Shown here one piece after another: positions 19,351-29,361 of a stretch of DNA of 64,000 nucleotides. Position 1 is the first letter of the stretch, and each line of letters opens with the position of its first letter. Below the pieces are notes generated by a model. It searched no databases. It was given only the letters and a program-made list of their open reading frames with translations, and was not told the origin of the DNA. Source of the stretch: Branchiostoma lanceolatum (taxonomy: Eukaryota; Chordata; Leptocardii; Amphioxiformes; Branchiostomatidae); assembly GCF_035083965.1 (NCBI RefSeq), contig NC_089725.1, forward strand, positions 28,963,925-29,027,924. The letters are read 5' to 3'. A program made the position numbers and the translations under genes.

Positions 19351-21295
19351 ATGGCGAGCAGCGATGACGGCCATTCGAAGGACAGGGAACCACAGAGATC
19401 CCATTACTACACAGTGTTCCGGTACGGGGAAAACGGGACTTCCGAAGAACACTATCTGGGTAGGTCCTGGATTTTTGAGACTGGACATGCCGATGACTGT
19501 GGTGTCTCACGGACTTACCCTGATGTATCCGTGATGTACTCGTATCCCGATAATTGTTGTTTGTCCTGATCACGAATACAACAAACTGTGGCCTTGTAAT
19601 ACAACTGTAGTCGTAGCTGTATTGTACAGCCAGTATAACCACCCTTCGTCGTAACACACCAGCATCTGTATCTGTACGATATGGGTATAGCCGATGTAAC
19701 CACCCTTCGTCGTAACTCACCAGCTTCGCAGGCACGCATCGGCAGCTGGTTATGTTAACGTTACATCGACACCTAACCTTTGGTGTTGTTAGAAACTATC
19801 TTGTGAAGACTGCACTCAGTGGTGACAACAATTCACACTCGTTGATAGTTCTAGGGAAAAAACGGATTTTTGAACACTCAAATCGTGGATTGGTATAAAG
19901 TGTGGTAAGGTAACGTTACATTTTTATTCAACTTTACATCGACATCTAACCTCTGATGTTGTTGGAAGCTATCTAGTGAGGACACCCCTACTATACAACA
20001 AGTTCCACTCTACAATATTTCTAGAAAACAAAATATTTCGATCACTCCAATCTTGGATTGATATCAAAGTGTGGTGAGGTAACGTTACATTTTCATTCAA
20101 CTTTACATCGACACCTAACCTTTGATGTTGTTGGAAGCTATCTAGTGAGGACACCCCTACTGTACAACAAGTTCCACTCCACAATATTTCTAGAAAACAA
20201 AATATTTCGAACACTCCAATCTTGGATTGATATCAAAGTGTGGTAAGGTAACGTTATAGATTTTTTCCCCACCTTGATCTACTAGAGGTCCTGCGCGACG
20301 AGAGGTGCGACAGACGACGAGCGAGGACCGCCGGCGAGAGTCCGCCAGTCTACCACAACTCCCGCCTGGCGGATCGCATCCGTACTTTCAACCAACTGGC
20401 CGGCGGAGAAGAACCAGGAAGTCGCACGAAGAAGTCCTCAGCCGACACCGCACAGACCGATTCGCGTGGCAAGCACAGTCGCGGCGATAGAAAGGCCGGG
20501 GACAAGGCGTCGCAAGGCAGACACCGCCAGAACTGCGAAAGCGGAGATAAAACGACCCGGAGCAAAACGTCGCTAGGCACCTGCAAGAGCGGCAATGCTG
20601 AGCCGATCGCCAGAGGGCGCTACCACGCGGATGTACACAGTTACGTGCTGGACACGAGGCGTAGCTCCACGGACAGATGCCACGCCAGGCTCTCCATAGA
20701 GATGTCCGTGACGGACCCTGCCGTTGTACCGGTGCAAAACCAGCTTCTGCTGACCGCGCTCCAAGCCCTCTTCATCCCCTCATGCCCGGGCATCTGTATA
20801 GAGCGGGTCCTCTGTCTTCAGGTAAGGGCGTGGTATCAGGAGATTTCGGGCACTGGACAGTTTGGCGGTCTCAAGCCGACCAGAACGCTTTGGCACCAGG
20901 TGCTGGAACAACCGGCTAGGTTTAAATTAGAATTAGGCTTAGAGTTATGCGTCCTCTTGAAGTAAAACATCTAGAAATAGTCCTAGTCTCCTAGACATGG
21001 TGCCGAATCGGCTAGGGGCCGGACTGTCCAGGTGTCGAAACGTCCGACATTCGGTAACATCACTTCAATTAAGACCCTGTCTCCGCAGGACAGAGACTGT
21101 TGTTCAACCACCTGTGAGCAACCTAAAGATTTTCGGCCATTGAAACCAATGAAAAATCCGTTTGAAGGTTTGAAGACCATGGCGAATGCCGATCATTGAG
21201 CGCTCTGCCCGTCTGTCTCTCAGCGGTCTCGTCTTTGTGGCATCGAGTGTGAGTCAGAGGAGTGTGTGCGTGCACGTGTGTGTGTCACGATGTGC

Positions 21296-21364
<69 letters not shown>

Positions 21365-21603
21365 GTCCGTCATCTCTGATTGTCTTGTCTTTCCCTGTCC
21401 TGTACCAGGATAAAGTCAGTGGCGCAGTCATGAGATGCGAAGTCAGGCCGACGTTCTGGTGCAGATCGTACGAGAACTGCAAGGCGGCGCTGTTCCTGTC
21501 TTCCGAGGCGAAGAAGAAAGTGAAGCACGAGAGACAGTTTCTGCTGAGGGCCCTGCGCTACGTCCTACAAACGGGAGACATCGCTGTCTTCATAGTTGTT
21601 TAG
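19351..21603 (+). CDS. Gene X: unrecognised 279-residue protein (3 exons)
   Basis: Exons 19351-19459, 20286-20821, 21409-21603, with phases matching and stop TAG; ATG at 19351 is the first in frame. I do not recognise the family. Residues about 1-36 include SHYYTVFRYGENG; about 70-150 are polar, low-complexity, rich in Arg/Lys/Ser/Gly and probably disordered; about 165-279 look folded, with hydrophobic stretches (NQLLLTALQALFIPS), several cysteines (CPGICIERVLCLQ) and a conserved end (RPTFWCRSYENC, ERQFLLRALRY). No signal peptide or membrane helix is evident. The last exon has a close duplicate at 27000-27174, and the selective keeping of an open frame there supports real coding. Exon 1 could belong to a different transcript, since only splice signals join it to exon 2. 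Confidence 0.6.
19618..19740 (-). repeat. Interspersed repeat R1, two tandem units
   Basis: On the minus strand GAAGCTGGTGAGTTACGACG and GCTGGTGTGTTACGACG each precede AAGGGTGGTTA; the same sequence occurs once on the plus strand at 1751-1815. It lies in intron 1 of gene X. Confidence 0.6.
19748..20256 (+). repeat. 169-bp tandem repeat, three units
   Basis: GGTAACGTTA recurs at 19909, 20078 and 20247, a spacing of 169 bp each time, with a more diverged first unit from 19748. Each unit holds TTTACATCGACA, GATGTTGTTGGAAGCTATCT and CTCCAATCTTGGATTG. It sits in intron 1 of gene X, ending 30 bp before exon 2. Confidence 0.9.
21286..21361 (+). repeat. (GT)n microsatellite
   Basis: About 60 bp of pure GT in intron 2 of gene X, 48 bp before the exon 3 acceptor. 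Confidence 0.95.
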
Positions 21604-21704
21604 ATCTGATCTTACCTGAAATGCTAGTCTCTACTCCGTGGGTTACACGAAGAGATAGTGAAAAAAAAAATGCCCAAATAGGTTGAATAAGTTACAAAGA
21701 TAAG

Positions 21705-21710
21705 TTTATT
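21705..21710 (-). terminator. Polyadenylation signal of Shisa-like copy A
   Basis: AATAAA on the minus strand in the block GTTACAAAGATAAGTTTATT, which is conserved at the matching place (28063-28068) of copy B. It lies 463 bp past the stop codon and only about 100 bp from the end of convergent gene X. Confidence 0.65.
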
Positions 21711-22172
21711 GAAATTCTTGAAAATAGAAGGTACAACAATGACAATGACGTACATGCATATGCGGCTACACATACTCTAGTTTCAGATACTAATTGTCTT
21801 AATCTGTAAGTTCTAACTTCTTCATTGAAAGCAGTGGAAGACGAGAGTCCCCCCACTTATATGCTTACATTCTTTACTTCCTGCTGACGTCAGTCTAGTT
21901 TGATATGATGAATTCAACAATCCAGATTATATGTCAGATCTAAATACGCTGATTATTTGTCGAAATCGTTGTATTATCTATGACAATGACGTACATGCAT
22001 ATGCGGCTACATGTACCTATTATTAAATGAAAGAAGACCTTTCGTCGAGCCTTGTGTTAGATCTAGTAACCATATACAGAACAAAACAAATCGATGTTGC
22101 CATAGAAGTTTGTCTAAGCGCACAAGAAATGGATTCAAATTCAAGAAGTGGCGAAGCGAAAGTTGTACGTGT

Positions 22173-25100
22173 CTAAAACTGTATCTCGGTCGACATGTAC
22201 CCTGGATGATCATGGTCCGGGTGGTTCTGTGGGTTGACAGGAGGCTGTGTATGGGGATAAGCAGTATCCGGAGGGTTTTGCGGGTAGGGTGGGTTTTGTG
22301 GGTAGCCTGGGTTTTGTGCAGGGTAGGGTGGGGCTTGTGTACGATATGGCGGTGGTTTCGCAGCTGGAGTTTGTGTGGAGTATGGTGGGGGCTGTCCAGG
22401 TGGGGCTTGTGTGGGCACTCTGGGGTATGGTGGGGGTTGTCCAGGTGGGGCTTGTGTGGGCACTGTGGGGTATGGTGGGGGTTGTCCAGGTGGGGCTTGT
22501 GTGGGCACTGTGGGGCATGGTGGGGGTTGTCCAGGTGGGGCTTGTGTGGGCACTGTGGGGCATGGTGGGGGTTGTCCAGGGGGATACTGTGGATAGACTG
22601 GAGGCTGTGCAGGGGGGTACTGGGGATACTGGTACGGGGAGTTCTGCACGGGCTGCGCGATAGGATACATCTGGAACGCTGTGGAGAAAAAGCGATGTCT
22701 GATTGATACACAAGCATACCGTAATTCAGGCTACAACAGGTAACGTTACCAGGTCCGAAAAGGACGACACTGTGAAACCTATTAGTCTCCAACCAGACCC
22801 AATAGATTGCAAAGACCGTATCCAACTGGAAGAAGGAGCTTATAGTGCTATGAAACTCCTTCTGCCTGTTGGATACGGTCTTTGCCAACCCGTAGGTCTG
22901 CTTGGAGACTAAAACCTATCCCACCCTAAAGATAAACAGACTCGCCACAGGAAGAAAACTCCGATAGAAAAACGTCGATAATTTGTGCATAGTTAATTAT
23001 TTTTCTTCGTCGCCACGAATGACATATTCATCTGCTCTTACCGACCGAAATCCGTAGTGTAAATCGTGCATGGTTGAGGTGTGTTTTGAGTCAAGTCGGG
23101 GCTTTACAATAACATATCAGGGCTCGAAATAGTGGGTGCATGTGCAAAATTGGAGCTGTGCACCTAATTCTCACCCTCGTTAAACCAGGACCCCATATCG
23201 CTCCACGTTACATCGGTCGCGCAAGGGGCCCTGGTAAAAAGAACCGTCACATATGGTTATGACGACGTCGCCACCAAAACAGCTTCACCCAATCAGAGGG
23301 TTTGCTTCCTCTCATCGGAAGCCAACGCGCAAAGAACGCTGGGAAGCTATCAACCAATCAGCTTACGTGTTACGGCTTGTCATTAATTATTCATGAGCTA
23401 CAACTGACGTTTGTGCCAAATAAGGTCCGCTCATTAATTATTCATGAGCAAGTCTCGTCGACCTACCATAACCATATGTGACGGTTCTTTTTACCAGGGC
23501 CCCTTGCGCGACCGATGTAACGTGGAGCGATATGGGGTCCTGGTTTAACGAGGGTGCTAATTCTTTACTGTGGATGCATCAGTGCATCCTAGATATTTTT
23601 GCACTCAGGTAACCGTAACGGTTATCTTGTACACTAGCATACAGAATATTCTTGAAATGTAAGTATCCGAAAAAGCAATTTGTTGTACTTAATTTGATGT
23701 ATTGCTCGGTTGAGATTTGACATCTGGATTGAAATTTTTAAGATAGGCAGAAGCATCAAACGTATGCCTTGTTGACTCTATTTGATGTGGTGCACCCAAA
23801 TTTTTTTCTGTGCACCTGATTTTTTTGGGTTGGGTGCACCAGTGCACCTTTTTTCAAAAATGAATTTCGAGCCCTGCATATGGAAGAAAACTTCACTTTA
23901 CCCTGTGATTGGTCGCCCTGCCTGTGCCTTTTCCGACAGCAGCCTCGGCAGCAGCAGACGATGACAGCGGTTATGCTGAGTGCAGCAACTAGCCAGATGA
24001 TGGTACTGAGACCGTGAATAAAGGACATGTTTCAGTCTTCTTCTTCTATCATACTTATCGTCTTATATCAAGCCGTTGGATGGGGTACAAGAATATCGAG
24101 GAAGAGAACACGTTCTACATCTACATTGGAGCAAAGAAGACCAGACTTAGACTTCACCTTGTCGTGCTGAACGTGTTAAAGAGGCCGGTGCTGCGGGTGC
24201 TGCGGCGAGACCTGCATGAGGACGTGGACACGATGGATTCCCGACAGTCGTCACAACACCGGTTGTACCCGCAGCAGTACCTCTCATCGGACTCGTCGGA
24301 GGAGGAGCGCGGGCAGTTGAAATTGAAGAAGGGCCCTCGGCACAATTCGCCGCTCACAGCTGCTGCGCCGTTAAATGGGATCGAAAGTTATTAGAGCCAA
24401 CAACTGGGACGCCTACAAGTACATTTTACCTAATACTGTGGAAATCTATCAGTTTGTCCAGCATATGTCTGTAATAGTAACATTTTCGTTGTTTTTTTCG
24501 TCTCAAGGCATCCTCTCATTGAAGGTGAAGCATGACGCTTTTTCAAGTTGCTAGTGGTCGTGCAAAGTGGCTTCGCCACGGCTCACGTTTTTAGCCAAGC
24601 ACACCGGGTCACCCCTACTCTTCTCGATAAGTGTGCTGGGTTCTATTACGTGCAGAAGTTTGACGATTGAGGCTAATGTCTGAAGCTCCCTCATACACAG
24701 GGCCGCCGGCTATACGTCACCATCCGAAATGACGAATTCAATCCCTTACAACATGTCCGAGCTGGAGTCGACCCCTAGGATCGAACTCGGGCCCTAGGAT
24801 CCACGGAATTTGATCCAGATGGCAAAGCAGCGGTGGTTGCGCGCGTTACCGTTTGCGCCGAACAATTCATTAGGCACTTGTAGTAAGAATTTCAATGTTA
24901 TGGGACAAAAAAGTCAACAATTTTGGCCTGCATACCACTATTGGTGCATATCTCCCATTTTGGTTTCCTGGTCGTGTAGCAGCGCCTCTTGGCTGCCATG
25001 GGGTATCGAGTTTCACTACGCGATGTCAACACATTTCGACCAAATTTCCTTCCCATTCAATTCCAACATGTTATTGATCATACTTAGCTACCTTTTAGGA

Positions 25101-26120
25101 TATTGATTATGGAATATCAGCTGTGTAAAATGGTAATATCGATGCGCAATACTAAATGAACTTGGCTCCTAGCCATGTTTTAAGTGTTCAGATCCAACAG
25201 ATGGTCCTGTGAGCTGTGCGCTGATAATGATTTAGTAAACAAACCGTCCGTGTCATGCATATGTGTGCATCGGGCGTAACTGCCATGGATCGCAGCCTGT
25301 ATAAATAGGGTTTACCAAGTGATTTTGCAAAATGCTTCTTGGGCTGTAATACCGCACAACGTAAATCTGTACAACGTAAATCTTAGCAGAGACACACAGA
25401 CAGACAGACCCGAAAAAAGTGTAGTCATTGGTCATCGTTTGGCTTCAAAACTGGACTCCCTTTCTCAGACAAAACATTGCCTCCCTGTCTCTATTCTATA
25501 GATAATTCCACGGCCAGTGTTCCGATGAACTTTCACTACTCGTACCACCACAGAGAATTTTTCAGCGCACCACCAGGTTCTCCTCTGACTCACACCACTA
25601 TACTTTACAACTACCAGCCTTAAAGCCATTCTATAGTAACAGCTTTTTTCCATGAACAGCAAAACTTTGGAACTCTCTCCCAGCCTACTGCTTTCCCCCC
25701 CAATATAACCTACAAACCTTCAAAACAAACATACACCGCTAGCACTGTCTCTCACCTTAGCTACAGTAGTTCAGTTAGTTCAATGCTTAGAAGTGGCCCC
25801 TTTAGTACGGCCTTGCATTGAGCGAGATCAAAGCAGAATTCGAAGTTGCACTTGATTCTTCCCTTGACCTCCAGAAGACAACATGCCTCCCGGCAGCCAC
25901 CTGTATTAGGCCTGTTGCTAGATCAGTACTAGAACTGCATTATCAGCGGTCTCATTACAACCTAGCTAGTACAGCTAGTAACTCGAACCACATTTTTAGC
26001 TAGTCTCGTATAAAGCAATATACTAAAATAACGTGGCAACGTTACAGGTGTCCTTAGCCAGAATAGCTTACCTGTCGCAAAAACGACGGCGACGAAAGCG
26101 ACACGTACTGCCCGCAACAT
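22173..26120 (-). CDS. Shisa-like single-pass membrane protein, copy A (4 exons)
   Basis: Minus-strand exons 26120-26072, 24362-24158, 24005-23902, 22678-22173; 287 residues. Exon 1 encodes a hydrophobic signal (MLRAVRVAFVAVVFAT). Exon 2 has a cysteine-rich ectodomain (ELCRGPFFNFNCP, ERYCCGYNRCCDDC), the C-x-x-C-C pattern of the Shisa/CYYR1/WBP1 superfamily. Exon 3 is the membrane helix (IIWLVAALSITAVIVCCC) and basic stop-transfer sequence. Exon 4 is a proline-rich cytoplasmic tail with repeats of TQAPPGQPPPYP carrying PPxY motifs, which in this superfamily bind WW-domain ubiquitin ligases of the NEDD4 type. Family members act in receptor trafficking; the role here is not known. The exon 2 donor could instead be at a TGCAG|GTCTCG site, same phase, giving a protein shorter by some 18 residues. 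Copy B has the same plan. Confidence 0.75.
22376..22590 (-). repeat. Minisatellite within the proline-rich exon of copy A
   Basis: Four near-identical units of about 57 bp coding for APPGQPPPxPTVPTQ. Copy B has only two shorter units, so the array expanded after the duplication. Confidence 0.85.
22783..22911. mobile_element. hAT-type MITE with 8-bp target duplication
   Basis: The 129-bp palindrome has ends TAGTCTCCAACCAGACC and GGTCTGCTTGGAGACTA, flanked on both sides by AAACCTAT (22775-22782, 22912-22919). It lies in intron 3 of Shisa-like copy A. Confidence 0.85.
23118..23876. mobile_element. hAT element remnant with TIR CAGGGCTCGAAAT
   Basis: Left end CAGGGCTCGAAATAGTGGG and right end GAATTTCGAGCCCTG are the widespread hAT terminal repeat. 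Both ends carry GTGCA-rich DNA. No transposase remains. A second element (23172-23556) is nested inside. Flanks share only CATAT, so the 8-bp target copy is unclear. Confidence 0.7.
23172..23556. mobile_element. Nested 385-bp MITE with 8-bp target duplication
   Basis: About 85-bp terminal inverted repeats (CACCCTCGTTAAACCAGGAC and complement) flank a unique centre. The target copies CTAATTCT at 23164-23171 and 23557-23564 are perfect. A related element lies at 26265-26660. Confidence 0.85.
24590..24800. repeat. Interspersed repeats R1/R4 in intron 1 of Shisa-like copy A
   Basis: 24597-24660 carries CACACCGGGTCACCCC and CTTCTCGATAAGTGTG (R1-like). 24690-24790 is the reverse complement of 60655-60785 (shared GTCGACTCCAGCTCGGACATG and CATTTCGGATGGTGACGT). 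Confidence 0.6.
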
Positions 26121-26255
26121 TGTCACAAACGTTCAACGTTACGTCTCTATATACACGTCGCCTGCACTCTGACCAAGAAGTGTTTGTTGATCAAGTCGTC
26201 TCGATTGTCCCTGGAATCCAGTGGAGTGTTGCAATCGTGTTCAGACGCAGGACTG
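26121..26255 (-). promoter_or_regulatory. Conserved upstream block of the Shisa-like genes
   Basis: About 135 bp upstream of the start codon are strongly similar to 32322-32445 before copy B: TTGTCACAAACGTT, TATATACACGTCGCC, CACTCTxACCAAGAA and TGTTTGTTG in the same order. A TATATA word lies about 28 bp before the ATG in both copies, which would leave almost no 5' leader if it is a true TATA box. The block may instead be largely 5' UTR. Confidence 0.4.
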
Positions 26256-26264
26256 TACTCAGGG

Positions 26265-26660
26265 CACCCTCCTGAAACCAGAGCCCCTATATCGCTCGAT
26301 TCGTTAGCTCGCTCGCGTAGGGGCCCTGCTCTTTAGCCCCGGTAGACACGGTTCTGGCGACGTCGCCACCAAAACAGCTTCAGCCAATCAGAGGGTTTGC
26401 TAAACCTCATCTAGAGCAAAAGCGCAAAGGATGCTGGGAAGCTATCAACCAATCAGGTTACGTCTCACATCGTTACTTTAGGTTCAGAACAAATTAACCG
26501 CCAATATGCAAATTGTGCCAAATAAGGATAGCTCATTAATTATTCATGAGTAACTGTCAGTAACGTCGCCAGAACCGTGTCTACCGGGGCTTAAGAGCAG
26601 GGCCCCTACGCGAGCGAGCCAACGAATCGAGCGATAGCCGGGGTCCTGCTTTTAGGAGTG
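26265..26660. mobile_element. 396-bp MITE related to 23172-23556
   Basis: Long inverted ends (CACCCTCCTGAAACCAGAGC; AGGGGCCCTGCTC; GGTAGACACGGTTCTGGCGA and complements) flank the same centre words CACCAAAACAGCTTC and CAATCAGAGGGTTTGCT as the copy at 23172. No matching target duplication was found. Confidence 0.75.
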
Positions 26661-26932
26661 TGAGCCCCAATGGAATGCCAGTAACTCTAGTCCCAATGGA
26701 ATGCCATGCCAGGAACTCTAGTCCTAATAAAATGTCAGGACGTCCCCGGGAATTTTAATCCACATTCCTGTACAATTCATCGAATTCTTGCAGACTGCAT
26801 ACAATACTATACCATTAGGCTCGCCCCTGAGCCTGAGGCGTCACCATAGAAAACGAAAGCGCACAAACACAATTAAATGTGTCTATTGTCACATGTTGAT
26901 ATTGTAAACTCCATTTTAAACATTGCAAGGAT

Positions 26933-26998
26933 AACCTCCAAGCAGGTGCAGTCTCAGTGTTCTACGCGTCTAAATGTTTCCTATATTTAGTACGTTGG
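26933..26998. mobile_element. Fragment of a CTCCAAGCAG MITE abutting the gene X exon copy
   Basis: CCTCCAAGCAGGTGCAG, CTACGCGTCTAAATGTTT and TTTAGTACG..TTGGAAGAGG match the elements at 33511-33713 and 33778-33972. Homology to gene X exon 3 begins exactly where this fragment ends. Confidence 0.6.
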
Positions 26999-27174
26999 AA
27001 GAGGTTAGCGGCACGGCCATGAGATGTAGAGTCAGGCCGACGTTCTGGTGCAGATCGTACAAGAACTGCAATGTGGCGCTGTTCCTGAAACACGAGAGAC
27101 AGTCCCTGCTGAGAGCCCTGCGCAACATCTTACGGACGAGAGACATCGCGATCTTCATAGTTGCTTGGATCTGA
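26974..27174 (+). pseudogene. Duplicate of gene X exon 3 with a start codon from MITE sequence
   Basis: Residues EVSGTAMRCRVRPTFWCRSY onward match the last exon of gene X (21409-21603) at about three residues in four, with a 24-bp in-frame deletion and a stop shifted two codons downstream. Similarity continues past the stop (GATCTGATCTTACCTGAAAT). The upstream part, including the ATG at 26974, is MITE-like DNA. Exons 1 and 2 of gene X are not present nearby. It is a duplicated orphan exon, open for 66 codons; whether it is expressed cannot be told. Confidence 0.6.
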
Positions 27175-28062
27175 TCTTACCTGAAATGCTAGTCTCTACC
27201 AGACTCCGTGGGTTGCACGAAGAGATAGTAAAAAATAGACCTCTTGCCAATTACGGCGTCCGTAGCAATATTTTCTACCACAGCATTTCACCTTAGTCTA
27301 GAGGGGCAAAATGTACCACCAAAGATGGTATACCTATATTGCAACATAGGCTTATCATAGGCTCACAACAACCTGAGCCTCACTTTGATGCGTGACCCCG
27401 AGCTGACCCCGGGAAATTCAAAATGGCTGCCAAGAGGTCTATTGTCCGGTCTAATGAAATGCATTCCAACGTAAGCTCAGCCCCACCTAACAATTTTAAA
27501 TACATGTTTGTCTAATTAAGCCGAGGCTAATTATACTTTTTTAGAATTCTGGACGGAGAGGTCTGGTAGAGACCAATGAACTATAATGCTACAGAATACA
27601 GAGGTACAACGGCTTATCTCACGAGCCTCTTGCAAAACTTGAGCTCAACAAAAGTTCCTGGTGTCCGAGGAGACGTAGAAAGCAAAATCGTGACGCTTCG
27701 ATTATGCCTTTCTGCATCTCTTTGTACTTTTCCCCACTTCTGTCCTCCCTGTTCTTCAAATTCTCTGGCTCAGCTATTAGTGTCTGTGAGTATAAGTATA
27801 ACCTTGCTTCCAGTCAGGGTGGTATCGGTATTTTTTGCTGAGTCATTTCGTTTATTTAAACTTAGTGTATCTGTTAAAGTAACTATAGCTTTCTTGGATC
27901 GTGTGTGTGTCTTGAAAATTAAACGAAATAGCCACAACGCGTCGTTGTCACTATCGTGTCACCTTCAGTATAATCACGATGTCATGGCGGTTAACATATG
28001 ATAAGTTGTACTTTATTAAACGTCCTTGAAACATCGATACGATGCGTTGTTACAAAGATAAG
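27175..28062. other. Stretch between the gene X exon copy and Shisa-like copy B
   Basis: No gene was recognised. The first 60 bp continue the duplication shared with 21604-21660. The rest is unique-looking DNA that copy A lacks, so it is either an insertion in B or a deletion in A. Confidence 0.5.
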
Positions 28063-28068
28063 TTTATT
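28063..28068 (-). terminator. Polyadenylation signal of Shisa-like copy B
   Basis: AATAAA on the minus strand in the block conserved with 21690-21715 of copy A. In copy B the distance to the stop codon (1.3 kb) has grown through inserted repeats. Confidence 0.6.
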
Positions 28069-28326
28069 GAAATTCTTGCCCGAAGGCTACTTGAAAATAA
28101 AAATACAACGCATAAAAAACAATGAAAATGACTTACATACATATGCGGCTACGTATTATACTCTAGTTTCAGATACTAATTGTCTTAATCTGAATTTGCA
28201 AGTTTTGACTTCTTTACATTCTTTCTGCCATTCTTTACATGCTGCAGCCCGGCAGTCAGATTTTGATATGATGGTCCAATTCAACAATCCAGATTATGTG
28301 GCAGATTTAGATACACCTGATTATTT

Positions 28327-28605
28327 TACTCTCCAAGCAGAGGAGTGGGTCCGACGGGGTTTTGACGTGTTTTTAGGCGTTTTTGTCGGGCTTTCTACTT
28401 TCTTTTTTTTTTTTATCTAGCCAACCCACACTGAGGAGCACTGCCACCTTTCTTCAATGGAAGTAAATAGGTTTGCCCCGCCCCGAGGTCAGTGCGGGCA
28501 GAGGTGTGGGTTGGCTAGACAAGAAATGACAAAGTAGAAAGCCAGACAAAAACGCCCCAAAACACGTCAAAAACCTGCCGGACCCACTCCTCTGCTTGGA
28601 GAGTA
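28327..28605. mobile_element. hAT-type MITE with 8-bp target duplication and an empty paralogous site
   Basis: The 279-bp palindrome has ends TACTCTCCAAGCAGAGGAGT and complement, flanked by GATTATTT at 28319-28326 and 28606-28613. The matching DNA of copy A (about 21945-21960) reads CTGATTATTTGTCG with one GATTATTT and no insertion. Confidence 0.9.
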
Positions 28606-29082
28606 GATTATTTGTCGAAAATGTTGTATTATCTTGCTCGAGCTACGCCTAATAATTTGCCGACAAGTTCGAAACGGTTATATTATTCGATTGCCCGAGT
28701 TTGATATAATGAATGAAAACCTTCCTTTTGGCCTTGTAACAAGTTACTAGATCTAGCACAAGACTTTTGGGGGGAGAGGTTTTACTTTTACGTGTCGTGT
28801 TAACTTACTAGATCTACCACAGGGCTAGAAGTAACCATACAGAACAAAACAAAACATACATAAATATCCGGGATACAATAACAAGTGTAGAGATCATTTT
28901 GGCCTTCTTGACTATGCGTACAAATACAAATCGATGTTGCCATAGAAGTTTGTCTAAGCGCATAAGAAAAGGATTCAGATTTAAGACGTAGGGAGACGAA
29001 GCTTGTACGTGTTTAAAAAGTACATCTCTCTCTTTATGATCTACTGTATAAACTACAGCCTGCGACAAATAACGGTGGATCA

Positions 29083-29330
29083 CACGGCGACGGGGACATC
29101 TCTGTAGCTCCTGGTTCCAAAGAGTAGGTAACCGGGAGACCCCGGTTCAATCCCGGGAAGGGCATCTCGGTTGGGACTGGGGTTGGGACGTAAAATTAAA
29201 AAGGAGGTCCCTTGTTCGAGAAGGTGCCTCGAGCACGTTTAAGGGGAACAGCAAGCAACCCTACAAAGATATAGCCTGCTACTGAAACAGCAAGGAGGCT
29301 ATATGCCACAAGACACTTCAAGGGCCTGAA
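29083..29330 (+). mobile_element. Possible tRNA-derived SINE
   Basis: An A-box-like TGTAGCTCCTGG and a perfect B-box GGTTCAATCCC (about 29143) stand about 35 bp apart, as in a tRNA head, followed by an unrelated body (GTGCCTCGAGCACG, AACAGCAAGC). The head does not fold into a full cloverleaf by eye, so it is not called a tRNA gene. Body-like words (AAACAGCAAGGA) recur near 36545. Confidence 0.45.
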
Positions 29331-29361
29331 CGAACGAACACAGAGGCTGTTGGCACAGTAG

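Noticed and set aside
22247-22663. Gly/Trp/Val-rich plus-strand frame opposite the Shisa-like tail
   Set aside because: It is the antisense of the PPPYP repeat. The minus-strand frame has splice phase, family match and a paralogue.
29083-29160. A tRNA gene suggested by A- and B-box-like words
   Set aside because: The arms do not pair into a cloverleaf, and it is followed by a body typical of a SINE.
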